A DNA stretch of 64,000 nucleotides. Source: Icerya purchasi. Taxonomy: Eukaryota > Arthropoda > Insecta > Hemiptera > Monophlebidae. Of this stretch, positions 31,296-43,142 are shown one piece after another. Position 1 is the stretch's first letter; each line of letters starts with the position of its first letter. The notes beneath the pieces were generated by a model, which had not been told where the DNA came from, made no database searches, and worked only from the letters and a program-made list of their open reading frames with translations. Position numbers and translations under genes: made by a program. The stretch spans positions 103,863,893 through 103,927,892 of the forward strand of contig CM077115.1 in NCBI GenBank assembly GCA_039619475.1, in the 5' to 3' direction.

Positions 31296-33132
31296 GCATT
31301 CTTATCGAGGCGATTTATTTTTCATCTAAAATTCTACGTGTCCAAGATTGTTCTTGATTTAAATTTCGCAATTTTGAAATATAGATTTCATTCGTCTAAA
31401 ATGAATTATTACTTGTGTTGTACCATCAATGATATCAAAACTCTCAAGCTCTTCTGTTTCCTGCAAGCTACCAGTCTCTACTCTCAAATCTAAATCCTAA
31501 CCGTACTCACGCCTCTATCCATAAGGCTGTACATGGCGTAATAGTAAAAACAAAAAAAAAAAAAATAATCCAACATCAGATTTCTCGAATACCAAAATCG
31601 ATTTATTAAATTTCTACGTTTGTTCGGTTATTTAATTTAAACGCCATTTTTGACTTCTGTTTTCCATTGCAGAAATGCGCAATAAAACAGAATAAAAACG
31701 ATTTTATTTTTTTTTTAAAAAAAGGATAATCACAATTTTACTCCCCTCCGGTCACTTTTTGATTAAAATCCATTCGTGCAAATTTAAGTTTAGATTAAAA
31801 AAATAAAAATTCGAACTTAAGAGTTGTTAAGTAGAGAGCTGAGCGAAAAAAGAAAACAGCGATTGAAAAAAATCGTAGTTGGCAAAATGCAGTTGAGGTG
31901 TCTGTAAATTCAAGAACACAATGGGTGAAGGAAAAGACAGAGAAGGAAGAAAAGTGTGACTGAGACGGTATTACAGTGGAAGCGGCAGAGAATGATCGAT
32001 ATAAAGACCGGAATCAACAGTGTGAGAGAGGATAAATTCCATTTGATCAGGAAAGGAAAAAAAATAAACCGTAGAGCGTGTTTACAAGTTTCGATAAAAC
32101 AGGAATATTAAGGGCTGAAAAGTTTTTAGTAAATCGACCGCTGGTAAAAAATAACCCCGGGTAATCAACTGCATTATTATTTGAAATGTCACAATGATGG
32201 TTATCTAAAGAAAATTGATTTAGATCTTTGAAATATAAATATGATGAAAGTGCGTACAGGCAGAATAATATTGTCAAATGTAAGGGGCGGAAAAAGAGAA
32301 AAAGTAGCTAGAAGAACGCTTCTAGAATTAAAAGGTTTAGAAAAAATTTATTACATCGAAAAAAATTGTTCGAAGAATGAAAATAGAGAGCAGAAGGTAG
32401 TAAATTTAAAGCTTTCAAAGTAAAAGAGAGCTGAAGGTATAAAAGAAGCGTCCCAACATCCTCAATAGAAGACGAACAAACAAACAGGGTTCTTCTTGTG
32501 AGTGAATTCGTTACAATAGCTAAAGAGGAACTATAGATTCAGCGTATGACGGAAAAAACAATTTTCCAGGGTTTGTACGAAATCCTGGAAATATAGCACG
32601 AAATAAATGAGTTTATTATTTAAAAATATAAAAAAGGGCTGAATAAGATGTTCCGAGAGACGGGTAGGAATAGTACTTGCGCATGCTAATCAGCAAAAAA
32701 AGCTAAAACTTTTTTAATCGATAAATCGGATTAAAGCGTTATGACGGCATTCGTTATTTATAGTTTAACGAAGGAAAGTTTGAATTGGTTGATTACGAAG
32801 CAAGTGAAGGAGGTAAAGCTGATGAAAGTTTTGTTTGCCATTTGAAATAATGCTCGTAGTAAAGGGTTTGTTTGTATGGATGGGATTCTACCGAAAACCA
32901 GAAAAAAAAAAAAAAGAAAACGAAAAAAAATTACTTTAAGTATTTGAGTGCAAATGTTGACTTTAACTTCGTTTTACGAGCGTTCTGCTGTTATCAATGA
33001 TAAAAATTTGAAGTAATGGTGTGTTGTAGAGATTAGCGATAAAGAAACACGAACAACTCTTTCACATATTTATTTATATCAGACGACTGCTAGGAAAATT
33101 AATTTCAATTATACCCTTATTTTATGATACTC
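31296..33132. other. Interval with no recognised gene
   Basis: AT-rich, with A runs near 31550-31564 and 32903-32917 and purine-rich stretches (31890-32480). No motif seen on either strand. It could contain decayed LINE sequence beyond recognition. Confidence 0.45.
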
Positions 33133-33160
33133 TTTATTATTATTATTATTATTATTTATT
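33133..33160. repeat. (TTA)n microsatellite
   Basis: About nine TTA units immediately upstream of a LINE A tail. Confidence 0.9.
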
Positions 33161-33164
33161 AAAA

Positions 33165-33430
33165 TCTGCTCTCCTATTTGTCCGCTGTATATCGATAACA
33201 CAGTCGAATGTGACTCTGATCATGTCTTCTTCGAGTGCTCCTCTTTATCATCTGAAAGAGCAGCTCTGTACGTGGAGCGGTTCTCACATGATGTTCCAAT
33301 TCTATATTGTGTGTTCGTTATTCTCTCTCTACAGTTGATCACTCCAATTGTAGCAATCATCGTATTAAGATTTAATCCCTTCAGTAGTTCTCTTTCACTT
33401 CGGCATTCCTAACTTATCGTGTCCAGTTAC
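33165..33430 (+). pseudogene. LINE A C-terminal tail fragment
   Basis: Frame VECDSDHVFFECSSLSSERAA at about 33202-33265 carries the C-x3-H-x4-C motif; YCVFVILSLYS follows near 33315. There is no clear poly-A end. A short 5'-truncated piece. Confidence 0.7.
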
Positions 33431-33660
33431 ATCCAATGTACTTCTCACTAAATGAAAAGCACGCACTGATGCTACAGTTACAGTCACAAACATGCACAGC
33501 TCAATGGAAATTTTATTAGTAGGGTTTCAGCACACAATGTTCTTCTTCCAACTAAATCCTGCCATCTTAGGCACTCTGTTTGTGTTTCTCTTTTCGCTAA
33601 TCCTAATTTATTTTATCTCTCTTGATTAACCCCTTGTTCCTTCTTCTCGCCTTTAGTTCT
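33430..33660. other. Spacer between two LINE A tails
   Basis: Weakly pyrimidine-rich. No confident feature. Confidence 0.35.
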
Positions 33661-33674
33661 ATCATTAACCCAGT

Positions 33675-34072
33675 TTGCGTCGGTACATAATTACTAAATT
33701 ATCTCGCCTCCGTTTCTCGCATAGTCTCCTTCCTTCTTCTCTAAATCGCTATTCCTTGGCTGCATCTCCTAATTATCCATTGGATCCTGAAGGTTCCCAG
33801 TATGTTTGTAATGCGAATCACATGCTCTTCGAGTGCTCCGGTTTATCTCGCGAGCGTGAGTTACTTTATTATCATCTTTTAAAGCTCTTGGTCTTCCTAC
33901 TTCTTTCAACGTCTCTTATGTTCTTTCTCTACCTATTCTCTCTGTTGTTCCTGCCCTAGGGGTGTGTTCGTTGATTCTATTGTCGACAAAATAAAAATAT
34001 AATTTCTATTCTATTCCATGCATCTATTTCCATCTTGATGGGCTAATGCTCTTTGATAGCAAAAAAAAAAGT
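33675..34072 (+). pseudogene. LINE A C-terminal tail with 3' end
   Basis: RLRFSHSLLPSSLNRYSLA near 33705 (the LRLGHS region) and YVCNANHMLFECSGLSRERE near 33805-33865 (C-x3-H-x4-C). The 3' signature 'gatgggctaatgctcttt' is followed by A10 at 34061-34070. The first part is one open frame to 33959. Confidence 0.78.
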
Positions 34073-34120
34073 ATTGCCTGAACAGGTAATTTATCGACTA
34101 TTAGAGAAAGAAACTGTTAT

Positions 34121-34765
34121 AATTACTGGGGGGGGGGGGGGGTAAAGTTAATTTCGGTAAAAAAATGCTCATTTTCAATAATTTTTCTTTATGCTCCAGT
34201 GAATGCAAATATTTTTTATTAAGTGTAATACAATAAAGTAACATTTGAACAATATTTTCTGAAATTTTAAATAAGAAATATTAAAAAATAAGCCGTTAGC
34301 AGCAAATCTTCAAAGAAGCCTCAAAAAAAAGTTGTTTTGCGGTGGACACTATATCTCACCATTGGTCATCTGAAATCAAAAAAATCAAAATGCTACTGCT
34401 AGTTAATCATTTTCTTGAGGTAACGCTGGAAGGATTTTTTGTTTTTTTGATTTTTTAATTTTTGTTAACACCTGGAAGTCAAAAACGCGATTTTCGCCAT
34501 CAAAATCGACAAATTTTTTATTGTAAAATAAGTAATAATTGGGAAAAAAAAATCCCTCCCAGCGTTACCTCGTGATTGATGTGCAGAAACGCTGTACAAA
34601 ATTTCAAAAGAATCGGTGTATTTCGAGTTACAGTGTCCTCCACGGACTTTAAAAATGTCAAGTGCGAGAAAGAGGCTTCAAAGTTTTGTGTAGAAAAAAA
34701 TTTGACTTAAACATCAGTACGCGAGTGTTTCTTCTAATGTACTAATTCAGAGTTATCGATGCTAA
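34121..34765 (-). repeat. Inverted second copy of the Mutator-like 3' segment
   Basis: Reverse complement of 1228-1873 over its whole length, including the G15 tract (34128-34142), the AAAGTTAATTTCGGTA terminus and the internal pair of GAGGTAACGCTGG arms (34419 and 34559). No transposase sequence accompanies it, so it is a derivative or solo end. Confidence 0.85.
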
Positions 34766-34985
34766 GCCCATCCAATCGTTCCTTGTCTCATCCTTGCCAT
34801 TGGATTAATTGCTTGCGCACCAACTTCTGTGCTCCTATAATATGCGCAGCTACCGTCATTTCTCATTTCTCGCTTCTTCATTTATTTCTTTCTCTAATCT
34901 TACCCCTTTCCCGTTTCTCCATTCTCCTCTACTTTCCGGTTTTTCCAATTTCTCCCTCTTCCTGTTTTTTTCTTTTATTACAAAG
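34766..34985. other. Pyrimidine-rich interval
   Basis: Strongly C/T-rich on the plus strand, as LINE A coding strands are, but no LINE A motif can be read confidently. Confidence 0.35.
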
Positions 34986-35296
34986 TCCTACGGCGATGGA
35001 AGCAGGTTTGGTTGACTGGAAGCTTTTAGTCATATAGATTCTGCACGGAAAGCAGTATAATCCAGGTGGTCGCTCCTCAATAGGATGGGAGGATGTTGGA
35101 GTTCGGCAGCAGGTTATACGACTAGGCCGTCCTATTTAGGTTCCGCTCTGCCTACCGCAATTGCGGAAGGGATTAAAAAAGGTGTCCCAAACACAGCTCT
35201 TCCCAAAATGAACCTGGCCAGAATGCTGCGGCTGGCGGGTATCTATGTGATGCGGTAAGAAAAATAGAACAAACCAAACTATAACAAACTCATAGA

Positions 35297-36275
35297 ATTT
35301 TGGTGAATGGAATGTTAGAGCACTGCAGGATAAAAAAGATCGGCCAATACGAAGATCAGCACTAATTACGCAAGAACTGAAGAGATATAAGATAGATATA
35401 GCAGCACTATCGGAAACAAGATTTTCAGAAGAAGGAGTAACAAACGAACAGAGTACCGGCTATACGATCTACTGGAAGGGCACTAAAGCAACTGATAGGC
35501 GCCTAAATGGAGTAGGTTTCGCGATCAATAATAGAGTAACACCTTATCTATTGGAGGAACCATGTGGAATAAATGATAGAATTATGGTAATGAAAATAAA
35601 GTTCCCATCTAGCCCTATAATATCCATAATCAGTGCATATGCACCAACATTTCAAAGTAGTGATGCAGCTAAGGACATGTTCTATTCAAATCGACAGCAA
35701 GCAATTAATAAAATTTCAGTAAATGAGCGGTTGATAATACTCGGGGACTTTAATGCGCGAGTCGGAAATTAAAAATTTGGAAAGGAACGATTGGTGCGCA
35801 TTGAATGGGCAAAGAAAACAATAACGGTGAGCGTTTACTACAGTTTTGCGCACGAAACGGTTTAAGCATTACTAATACCTTTTTCCAGATGAAAGATATA
35901 CATAAGGGGGGAACCTGGATATACCCAAGATCAGCTCATCTTCATCAACTCGATTATGTTATAACGCGGCAAAAACATAGAGCTGACTACTTGAACACGC
36001 GGACAATGAGAGGGGCGGATGGAGAGACAGGCCACATATTACTGAGGTTGAAATTTAGATTTCCAACCGTAAAGTACCATCCAAAGGAAGCGGCAAAGAC
36101 ACAGAAAACATACAACGTGAATTCTTTAAAAAATAAAGATATATTGGAAAAATTTACTTCAAAATTAGCTGAAACTACAAAAGGAGATACCGTATGGAAG
36201 GCTGTCTGTAGAAGAACAATGGAACCATATAAAAGAAAGTATAAACTCAACGTGCAAAGTCACTCTGGGATATAA
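35297..36275 (+). pseudogene. APE endonuclease and linker of the C2H2-tailed LINE
   Basis: FGEWNVRALQDKKDR at 35301 begins the endonuclease, followed by IDIAALSETRFSEEG near 35395 (catalytic Glu), NGVGFAINNRV near 35505, IISAYAPTFQS near 35620 and ILGDFNARVGN at about 35735-35770 (catalytic Asp/Asn strand). A stop at 35770 and a frame change lead to NGERLLQFCARNGLSITNTF (35825) and HQLDYVITRQKHR (35944). The final catalytic strand reads ETGHILLRLK near 36030, where SDH or TDH is usual, so an Asp is lost. The open frame ends at 36275. Confidence 0.85.
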
Positions 36276-36289
36276 AATACTGGTATGCT

Positions 36290-38361
36290 GAAAGCTTGGA
36301 AGAAATGCGTTTAAAAATCGAGGAAAAAAGGAAGGCTTTTATTAATTAGCAAAATGATAGATTCCAGAGCAATAAACGGAATAAATTTGCGATTCTAAAA
36401 GCTGAAGTGCAAAAAGAAACAAGGAGATCGAAGAACAAATGGTGGAGCAATAAGGCAGACGAAATGCGAGAAATGCCTGACAAAAATGATAATTCGGGCT
36501 TTTTACTTAGCGGTCAAATTAATATATAGTCCAAGTATTGAGCGAAAATTTGATATTAAAGACACATCAGTAGCTATACTAAGAGATAGGAATAAAGTAA
36601 AAGCTGGACGGAGAGAACTTTTTGAAACGGTGTTGAACAATCAATCCTCAGTTAGCGAAAATGTTGTCTATGCAGGAAATCAATTATGATCTAGAAGTTC
36701 TACCTACTGAAGAGGAAATTCTACATGCTATGAAAAGGCTTAAAGCGAATACTGCCGCCGGATTGGACCGCATACCAAGCGAAGTATATAAAATTGGTGG
36801 TAAAGAGCTTACGGCATAGCTGGTTAGACTGTACAAGGAAATATGGGAAAGCAAAACTGTACCCAAAGACTTTAAAGATGCGATGGTTGTTGCTATTTAT
36901 AAAAACCAAGGAGATAAAGTAGACTGTTCAAATTATTGTGGTATATCACTTTTATGTACAGCCGGTAAAATCCTAGTTCAATTCTACAGCAGCGCCTACA
37001 GCTGATAATGGATGCGTACCTACCTGAAGAACAATATGGCTTTAAGCAAGAGCGCAGCATGGTGGATATGGTGTATGCCATAAGACAAGTTACAGAAAAG
37101 GCTAGAGAATAAAATAAGGCTTTGTATATGACTTTTATAGACGTTAAAAAGGCATTCGATACTGTTAATAGAAATGCGATATGGCGATGTCTAAAGATAG
37201 CCGGATGTTCAGCAACATTTGTTTCAATTGTAAAACAACTACATGAAGGCATGGAGAGTGCAGTCATTTGCGATACTGAAGTGTCGGATCCTTTTCCGGT
37301 AACAACCGGGGTAAGTCAAGGGTGTGTGCTTGCGCCGTCACTGTTCAACGTTTATATCGGAATGATTTTCCTTATATACAAACAAAAAACTGAACAAATA
37401 GGTATTAAAATAAAATATCGTTTTGACCACGGGGGATTTTATTATACAACCTACAAGGGTTTAATACAAACAGCAAGACGGAAGTGTTTGTATTGCAAAA
37501 TCTACAGTATGCAGATGACTGTGTCATACTGAGTGAAACCCCTGCAGAATTACAAAGCGTGCTAAATCATTTATATGAAACGTATCGGGATTTTGGACTA
37601 GCTATTAATACAAGCAAAGCGGAAGTTATGATAATAAATGGCGCGAAGGAAAACTTCTACCTGAACGAAGTGAAGCTAAAAATCGTCAAAAACTTCAAAT
37701 ATCTTGGAAGCATAATTGGCGACGATAATGAACTGGATGAGGAGATCAAGCATAGAATAAAAAATGCAATGACTGCTTATAATAAGCTAGCGCAACTTGT
37801 ATTTAGAAACAAAGACCTGAATATCGATACTAAGTTAAAAGTTTACAGAACGGTAATATTACCAACAATGCTCTACAGTAGTGAGACATGGCCAATTAGA
37901 AGCAATCAAATTAGAAAACTAGAATTCTGTCTCAGATGAGGATGCTTCGACAAATACTAAGAATAACATGGAAAGATAAGATATCGCACGAAAGAATTCT
38001 GCAGATGGCAAACTGTAAATCAATAGAAAAATGTTTAACCAAAGCTCAACTAAGATGGACTGGCCATGTTATACGAATGGATAAAAACCGTACAAGGATG
38101 TCCTATCAAACATCATTAAAAAAAAAGGACATCAATCCAAGGACAAACAAGTCCTGGGAGAAATGTGCGATGAGCAGAATGGAATGGAGAAAGTTTACTG
38201 ATGAAATTGCAAATCTAACAAGTGTCTATGCTTCCAGTAAACATACAACAAAGGCAAGAAGAAATACAATCAGCCAATTTCAATGCGCACAATGCAGCTA
38301 CGTATCCAGTTATAAAATAGGATTAATATCCCACATGCGATTCAGGCATCGTATTATCTGA
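36290..38361 (+). pseudogene. Reverse transcriptase with C-terminal C2H2 finger
   Basis: RT fingers in broken frames: MKRLKANTAAGLDRIPSEVY near 36730 and DAMVVAIYKNQGDKVDCSNY near 36880. Motif A MTFIDVKKAFDTVNR at 37128. Motif B TGVSQGCVLAPSLFNVYI near 37305. Then an unusually wide gap and a frameshift near 37450 before motif C QYADDCVILSET near 37506, KNFKYLGSIIGDD near 37690 and KVYRTVILPTMLYSSETW near 37840. A frame change at 37937 leads into RMLRQILRITWKDKI and AQLRWTGHVIRM. It ends with C-x2-C-x12-H-x4-H (38285-38355) and a stop at 38361. The YADD pair is intact. Confidence 0.85.
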
Positions 38362-38442
38362 TGGAGAAGAAGTGACAAGAGCAATGGCACTCATACTCGA
38401 CAGCGAGTGAGTTAGAAGAAAAGAAGATATATATATATACTG

Positions 38443-39585
38443 TTTATTAGTTCTTTTTGTTAAATAATTACTTTTATCATTTAGATCCACTTTTTTGATA
38501 TAATTTAGTGAAATATTATGTCTAAGGTTTGTTTACAGTGGAAATTCAGCCTTGTATTTCTTGGTTGAATATAAACAGAAATAATTAGTTCACAATGTAA
38601 TGAATATTGTACTTCTGAAACATATTTTTCTCAGTAACCAGTGATCAATAATTTTATTTATTTATTTAATTTTTTTGAAAAATAGAACACTGTTTATAGT
38701 GAAACAAATTTAGTTTTTTTAAAACATTTATTGTTAAAAAAAATAAAGTACTATGTTAAATTGATTGAATTTTGATATCTCACAAATTCATTTTAGTAGG
38801 CTACTTATCTATAATTTAGCACATAGTCCAATTTTTCAACATAATGAAACGTAGGTGCACTAGTGTCATATAAAAAAATGTGTGTAGAGGGTAGAAATTA
38901 ACCTAATTTCCAGTGCTACGGCTCAAAATTAATTTAATTTTGATAAATTTCTAAGTAGAATTTAGGCTAATTTTGAAAAATTTGTTGGATTACCGGATGT
39001 ATACAGTGAGAGTTATAGAGGGGTTGATTGGTATCTCACAGTTACTACGACGTTATTTGGAGTAGATTTTGAAAATGGGAAGGTGGTTTTGAACTCTGGC
39101 ATTGGAAATAAAGTTAGTTTCTGCGCACATTTTTGAGGTGCGACATTAGTGCTCTTACATTTTCTAGTCGTAAAAGTTGGAACTATGTACTGAAATACAA
39201 ATAAATCAGCTACTCTTACTTTTTACACTAAATTTAACTTCTTCAGTTCAGAACTACCAAAAACCGATGTATTATTTATATAAAATAGGACAAGTAATTT
39301 TCAAAAAGAAACAAATTTATTTAATAAAGACCAAAAAAAAAAAAAAAAAAGATGTTAATACTTAATTTGAATTCATCAAACATGGTATGAAATAAGACTA
39401 ATCTATTAGTATCGGCCGTGCTAGAGTAAGCATAGATTAGCGTTGATGTGTTTATTTAAAAAAAAAAAAAAAAGTAGTTGGTCAGGACTGCTACGATACA
39501 ACAGACAACTAATTATTTTGAACAGAATACAATTTTACTGCAACTAAAGCTTAACTGAGGTTGTAGCAGCCTAAAAGCAATGTTA
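38443..39585. other. AT-rich interval, nothing recognised
   Basis: A runs at about 39332-39349 and 39459-39473. No gene or matched repeat seen. Confidence 0.45.
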
Positions 39586-39619
39586 AACTTTTTTTTTGGA
39601 GATCGCCAGTCGAGGGCAT

Positions 39620-41119
39620 TACCCAGCATTAGGTTATGTTTCTAGAGAGAGAGAGAGAAACGACTTAGAATTGAATATTACTGGAGATAGAAGCAATGAA
39701 GGATGCTATAATAGGAATGATTACCAGGGATGGAAGTGAAAGAATAAAAGAAGCACTGTATGCAGTAGGCAAACCGAGTTTCAGGAGTTATCGATAGAAG
39801 TGAGAGGGTTCTATAAATATAGATGAGCATTCGAAGAAGATGTAATTTGTGTCGCATAGTAAATCAGAATCATCTGGATGGAAGGAACAAAAGGGAGAAA
39901 AGACATTGATAAATGAAAAAAGAATGCCGGAAGTCGACTATGATCTAGGCGAAGCTTGCAAATAGAAGAGATTGAGGGAAGTCATAGTACCAAGGATACG
40001 GAGGAGGATGGGTTTGGATACTAAGATAAAAGGATTCAGGATTCGAGAATAAAAAGGGATAAATATCGTGCCATCGCCTACGATGGAAATTCCTGGAAAG
40101 AACGTTAAGATTACAAGAAGAAAATTTAGATAGAAATTGATCAGTCTGAATGGCAGATCGAGCTAACGAATCAACCAATTTATTGTCCTCAATGTCAACA
40201 TGACTGAGGAACCATAAAAAATCGATTTGAATGGAACGAACTTATACAATCTAATGACAAGAGAACAAATCAGGAGAATTATGAAATCTGAGGAATGACA
40301 AGGAAGAGGAGAAGCGATAGACAGTAGAACACCTTTAGAATCCGAAACTATCAGAAATTTATTAGAGCCATTGGTGAAAGTAATGTATTGGATGGCACGA
40401 AGGATAGCTGAGGACTCCGTGGTAAATACGGAGCAGAACGAAAGTAGTTTATAAAATTCAAAATAGTTGAGTGATAGGGCCAAAAAGGCAGCTCCCGTGC
40501 TGTCCGCTGTTCTGGAGTCATCAGTAAAGATAACAGTGTGGAAAGGAAATAAGGATTGAATGACATGATTATATTCCTGTCGGACTACATGAGCCAGCAG
40601 GTTCTTGTGAAAGTCGGAAAAAGAGTATCTCTTAAGCGCATGCAGGAAATTGGAGTAATTAAGCGCGAAGTAAGGGAGTTTGTTATAAGAGAAAACGTAA
40701 GGAGCGAATTGATTAAGTCGTTTGGATATATGAGAAAGAATAGATATTTTCCTAGGAGAGAAGCGCCCCAGTTGTGTAGTATGGGAATATAAGAGTTAAT
40801 GAGATTGGACGAAGAAATAGGAAGACACTTAGTCAAAAAGTGATAGTCAAGATAAGACTGACGAATATATAGAGTAACCATATTGGTTTCTGAAAGAACT
40901 ACAGCAGTGGGAGACGACTTCAAAGCTCCAAGGCAGCGGCAGAGACAAACGTTCTGCACACGATCCAGTTTAGAAAGAGTTGTTCAGGAAGCACTACCGT
41001 ATAAGAAGGAACAATAATCTAACTTCGAACGGATAGTAGATTTGTACAGGATAATAAGAATACAAGGATCCCTCCCCCCTCAACGGCACGGGAAAAGAAC
41101 TTTGAGGAGGTTTAGCCTT
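39620..41119 (-). pseudogene. LINE A RT thumb, RNase H and zinc tail (minus copy)
   Basis: SKLDYCSFLYGSAS near 41010 and DRVQNVCLCRCLGALKSSP near 40940 match the plus-strand copies. RNase H: VFTTESSAILRAIQYI near 40420 and KFLIVSDSKGVLLSI near 40350. The tail has LLCDTNYIFFECSS near 39860, where the His of C-x3-H-x4-C is now Tyr. Stops and frameshifts throughout. Confidence 0.78.
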
Positions 41120-41974
41120 TTAGAGACAGATTTTAATAAATATTTTATATCTTCCTGAAAAGTAAGAAAGAAAGATGCCTAGGTAGCAGAAGGATGAGAC
41201 AAGAGGGATAGCACAATTATTTATGGACAAGATTATTGAAAATGGATTATAAGAACGCAAAGTAAAAACAACACATGAAGACTGGGCCGGAGAGATGGAA
41301 AGACAAATATTGGAAAGGGCGACTTCTAAAGAAATCAGAGAATAGTTGAGTTCAGCATTAGCTTCTGAAATGGACCTAGAAGTGGAATATAGAACGATAT
41401 CGTCTACAAAGTATAGGGAAGATGATTTAAGAGGAAGGCGAGCTATGTTGGAGACATAAATATTAAAACGGGTAGGGCAAAAGCCTAAGCCTTCCATGAT
41501 TTCTTCCTCAGAAATGGAAGAATAGACTCCAGAAATTATGCCAAAAGGGTATAATAAGTTCATAGGGATAAATGCTTTAAGTTTATTGTTTTCAAAAAAT
41601 TTACTATTGGTTAAAAAGAAGTTGGCATCGAATATATTCGAAAAAGAAAGTGATATGCGATTTCTACCTTGAGGTTGTATTTTAGAGCATTTGGCGGATA
41701 TTTTGAACAAACATTTCGCAATTGCTAAGGGATACATATTACCAAAATTTTTGTCATTAGACTCACTTACAAGAGAGATGTGATATGGACCCGGATGGTT
41801 GTACGGAAAGGATAAAATAGATTCTATTTTATTTGATTTGTGCGGAATACTGGAATGTGAAGATAATTTTCTTTTAGGTGTTGCATGTTCAGTGGCGGCT
41901 GAAGAGGGGGTAGAGGGGATGTTATTTGTGATAGAAATAATCTCTTGTGTTGATCTAACGATAGGTGTAGACAA
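41120..41974 (-). CDS. Fusion ORF: LINE A gag-like ORF1 joined to RT palm
   Basis: A 284-codon uninterrupted frame. Residues 1-60 are Ser/Pro-rich. Residues 61-160 (PGPYHISLVSES, YPLAIAKCLF, GRNRISLSFSN, KLKAFIPMN, ISGVYSSISEEEIM) look like the RRM-like gag domain of insect LINE ORF1 proteins. At residue 163 (near 41488) it changes directly to RT sequence: GFCPTRFNIYVSN, then YFVDDIVLYSTSRS (motif C, residues 188-201), QSSCVVFTLRSYNPFS and FCYLGIFLS. The joint falls where both genes have Gly-Leu, so an in-frame deletion of ORF1's end, the endonuclease and the RT fingers is the simplest cause. Unlikely to be a functional gene, but it is open. Confidence 0.6.
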   Translation of the reverse strand: MSTPIVRSTQEIISITNNIPSTPSSAATEHATPKRKLSSHSSIPHKSNKIESILSFPYNHPGPYHISLVSESNDKNFGNMYPLAIAKCLFKISAKCSKIQPQGRNRISLSFSNIFDANFFLTNSKFFENNKLKAFIPMNLLYPFGIISGVYSSISEEEIMEGLGFCPTRFNIYVSNIARLPLKSSSLYFVDDIVLYSTSRSISEANAELNYSLISLEVALSNICLSISPAQSSCVVFTLRSYNPFSIILSINNCAIPLVSSFCYLGIFLSYFSGRYKIFIKICL

Positions 41975-42110
41975 CGTTGGTGGCGCGGAGGTGTGAGGAG
42001 AAATATCGGGAAGAGGAGGCGGAGGGGGTTTATTTCACCCGACTGGCAGCGAGTGGGGAACCATCGTTACGACGATGATTCCCTACACTCGTGCTTATGA
42101 TAATGCGGAA

Positions 42111-42480
42111 GAAAATAAAACTTAAATTAAATACAAACACGTAAAAGGAATGTTGCAAATACAAATAAAAAGGCGGCTATAATAAGATATGTGCAAATAA
42201 AATTAAAACCCAGACAAAGGAAATTAGTGAAACGAAGCTATTGTAATTTACGACTGCGAAATAAAACGTAGAATTAAATAATAGAACGATTAGACAAACA
42301 CTAATCAAAAATACTGATAAGGCAAACAGTAAATGAAAATAATCGGAATAATCTCACCTCAGCTGCTCTGCTGAAATAATTAAACGCGATAACATACAAT
42401 GTAACACAACTTATGATCTTATTTTTTCTTCATAGTACTATGTGTTCAACTTTATATTCTAAAAAGTCACATAAAAAAAT
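42111..42480. other. A-rich interval between LINE A and LINE B
   Basis: May contain LINE A 5' untranslated sequence on the minus strand. No motif seen. Confidence 0.35.
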
Positions 42481-42859
42481 AAATGACATGTATAATAATT
42501 TATTTATTTAAAGTCGCTTGGCAGCTAAGGTCATTTGCGACGCCGAGAAGTTACATCTTATGAGTATAGATTAATAAATGAAAATAACAAAAACGAGAAG
42601 TTACATCTTATAAGTGTAGATTAATAAATGAAAAGAACAAAAAAGGAAATAAAAATAAACAATAGAAAGAGAAAAAAGAAAGAAAGTAAAAGAAAGGAAA
42701 GGAAAGGAAAGGAAAAGAAAGAAGGTAAGCGCTGCTGAATAATAAACTACATAAAAGGAAAAAGTCGGGTGAGCTTTAAAAATTTGAAGATGTTTCCGCA
42801 GGCCTTTTCATTGTCCGCCAGAATTTCGACAAGACCAGCATCCTCCTTGAAGCAGGCGG

Positions 42860-43142
42860 CTCTCTCTTGCCGAAATTTGCGGCACGAGGTGAGGAGATGT
42901 TCCACCATAACCGGCACTCCACAAATTTCACATGTCGGTTGTGATAGTTTTTGAAACAGGTGGCTATGTGTGTGGAGGCAGTGGCCTATGCGCAGGCGGG
43001 CTAGTGTTGTTTCCTCATGTCGGTCTTGTCTGTAGGAGGTGCTCTATCGCCGATTGAACTTTGAACAGTTTCTGAGAGGAGCGACAGTTTTGTTCCCATT
43101 CGTGCTGCCAGACGGAGTATCCATGTTTTTTTAATTTGGACT
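42860..43142 (-). pseudogene. LINE B C-terminal zinc region
   Basis: After a break past 43143: LARLRIGHCLHTHSHLF near 42990, then CEICGVPVMVEHLLTSC at about 42925-42880, a C-x2-C-x7-H-x4-C motif, followed by RKFRQERAACFKEDAGLVE. This is the nucleic-acid-binding tail common in I/Jockey-group ORF2 proteins. Confidence 0.8.

Larger units (their letters stand above)
34990..38440 (+). mobile_element. Near-complete APE-type LINE with C2H2 tail
   Basis: Contains a 5' leader (34990-35295), endonuclease, linker, reverse transcriptase and a C-terminal zinc finger, with a short TA tail (38430-38442) instead of poly-A. The protein type is the one often mislabelled 'craniofacial development protein 2-like' in invertebrate annotations. 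Clade not certain (RTE-related or another early APE group). All domains are present but frames are interrupted at several points. Confidence 0.8.
39589..42110 (-). mobile_element. Minus-strand LINE A copy, internally deleted
   Basis: Order on the minus strand: 5' region (near 42110-41975), gag-like ORF1 start, deletion, RT palm, thumb, RNase H, zinc tail, the family's 3' signature near 39620, and a T9 run (39590-39598) equal to poly-A. It is longer than the other copies at the 5' end and is the only one in the window that shows ORF1. Confidence 0.8.

Noticed and set aside
34759..35037. Pyrimidine-rich open frames as another LINE A tail
   Set aside because: Composition fits, but none of the family's diagnostic motifs could be read.
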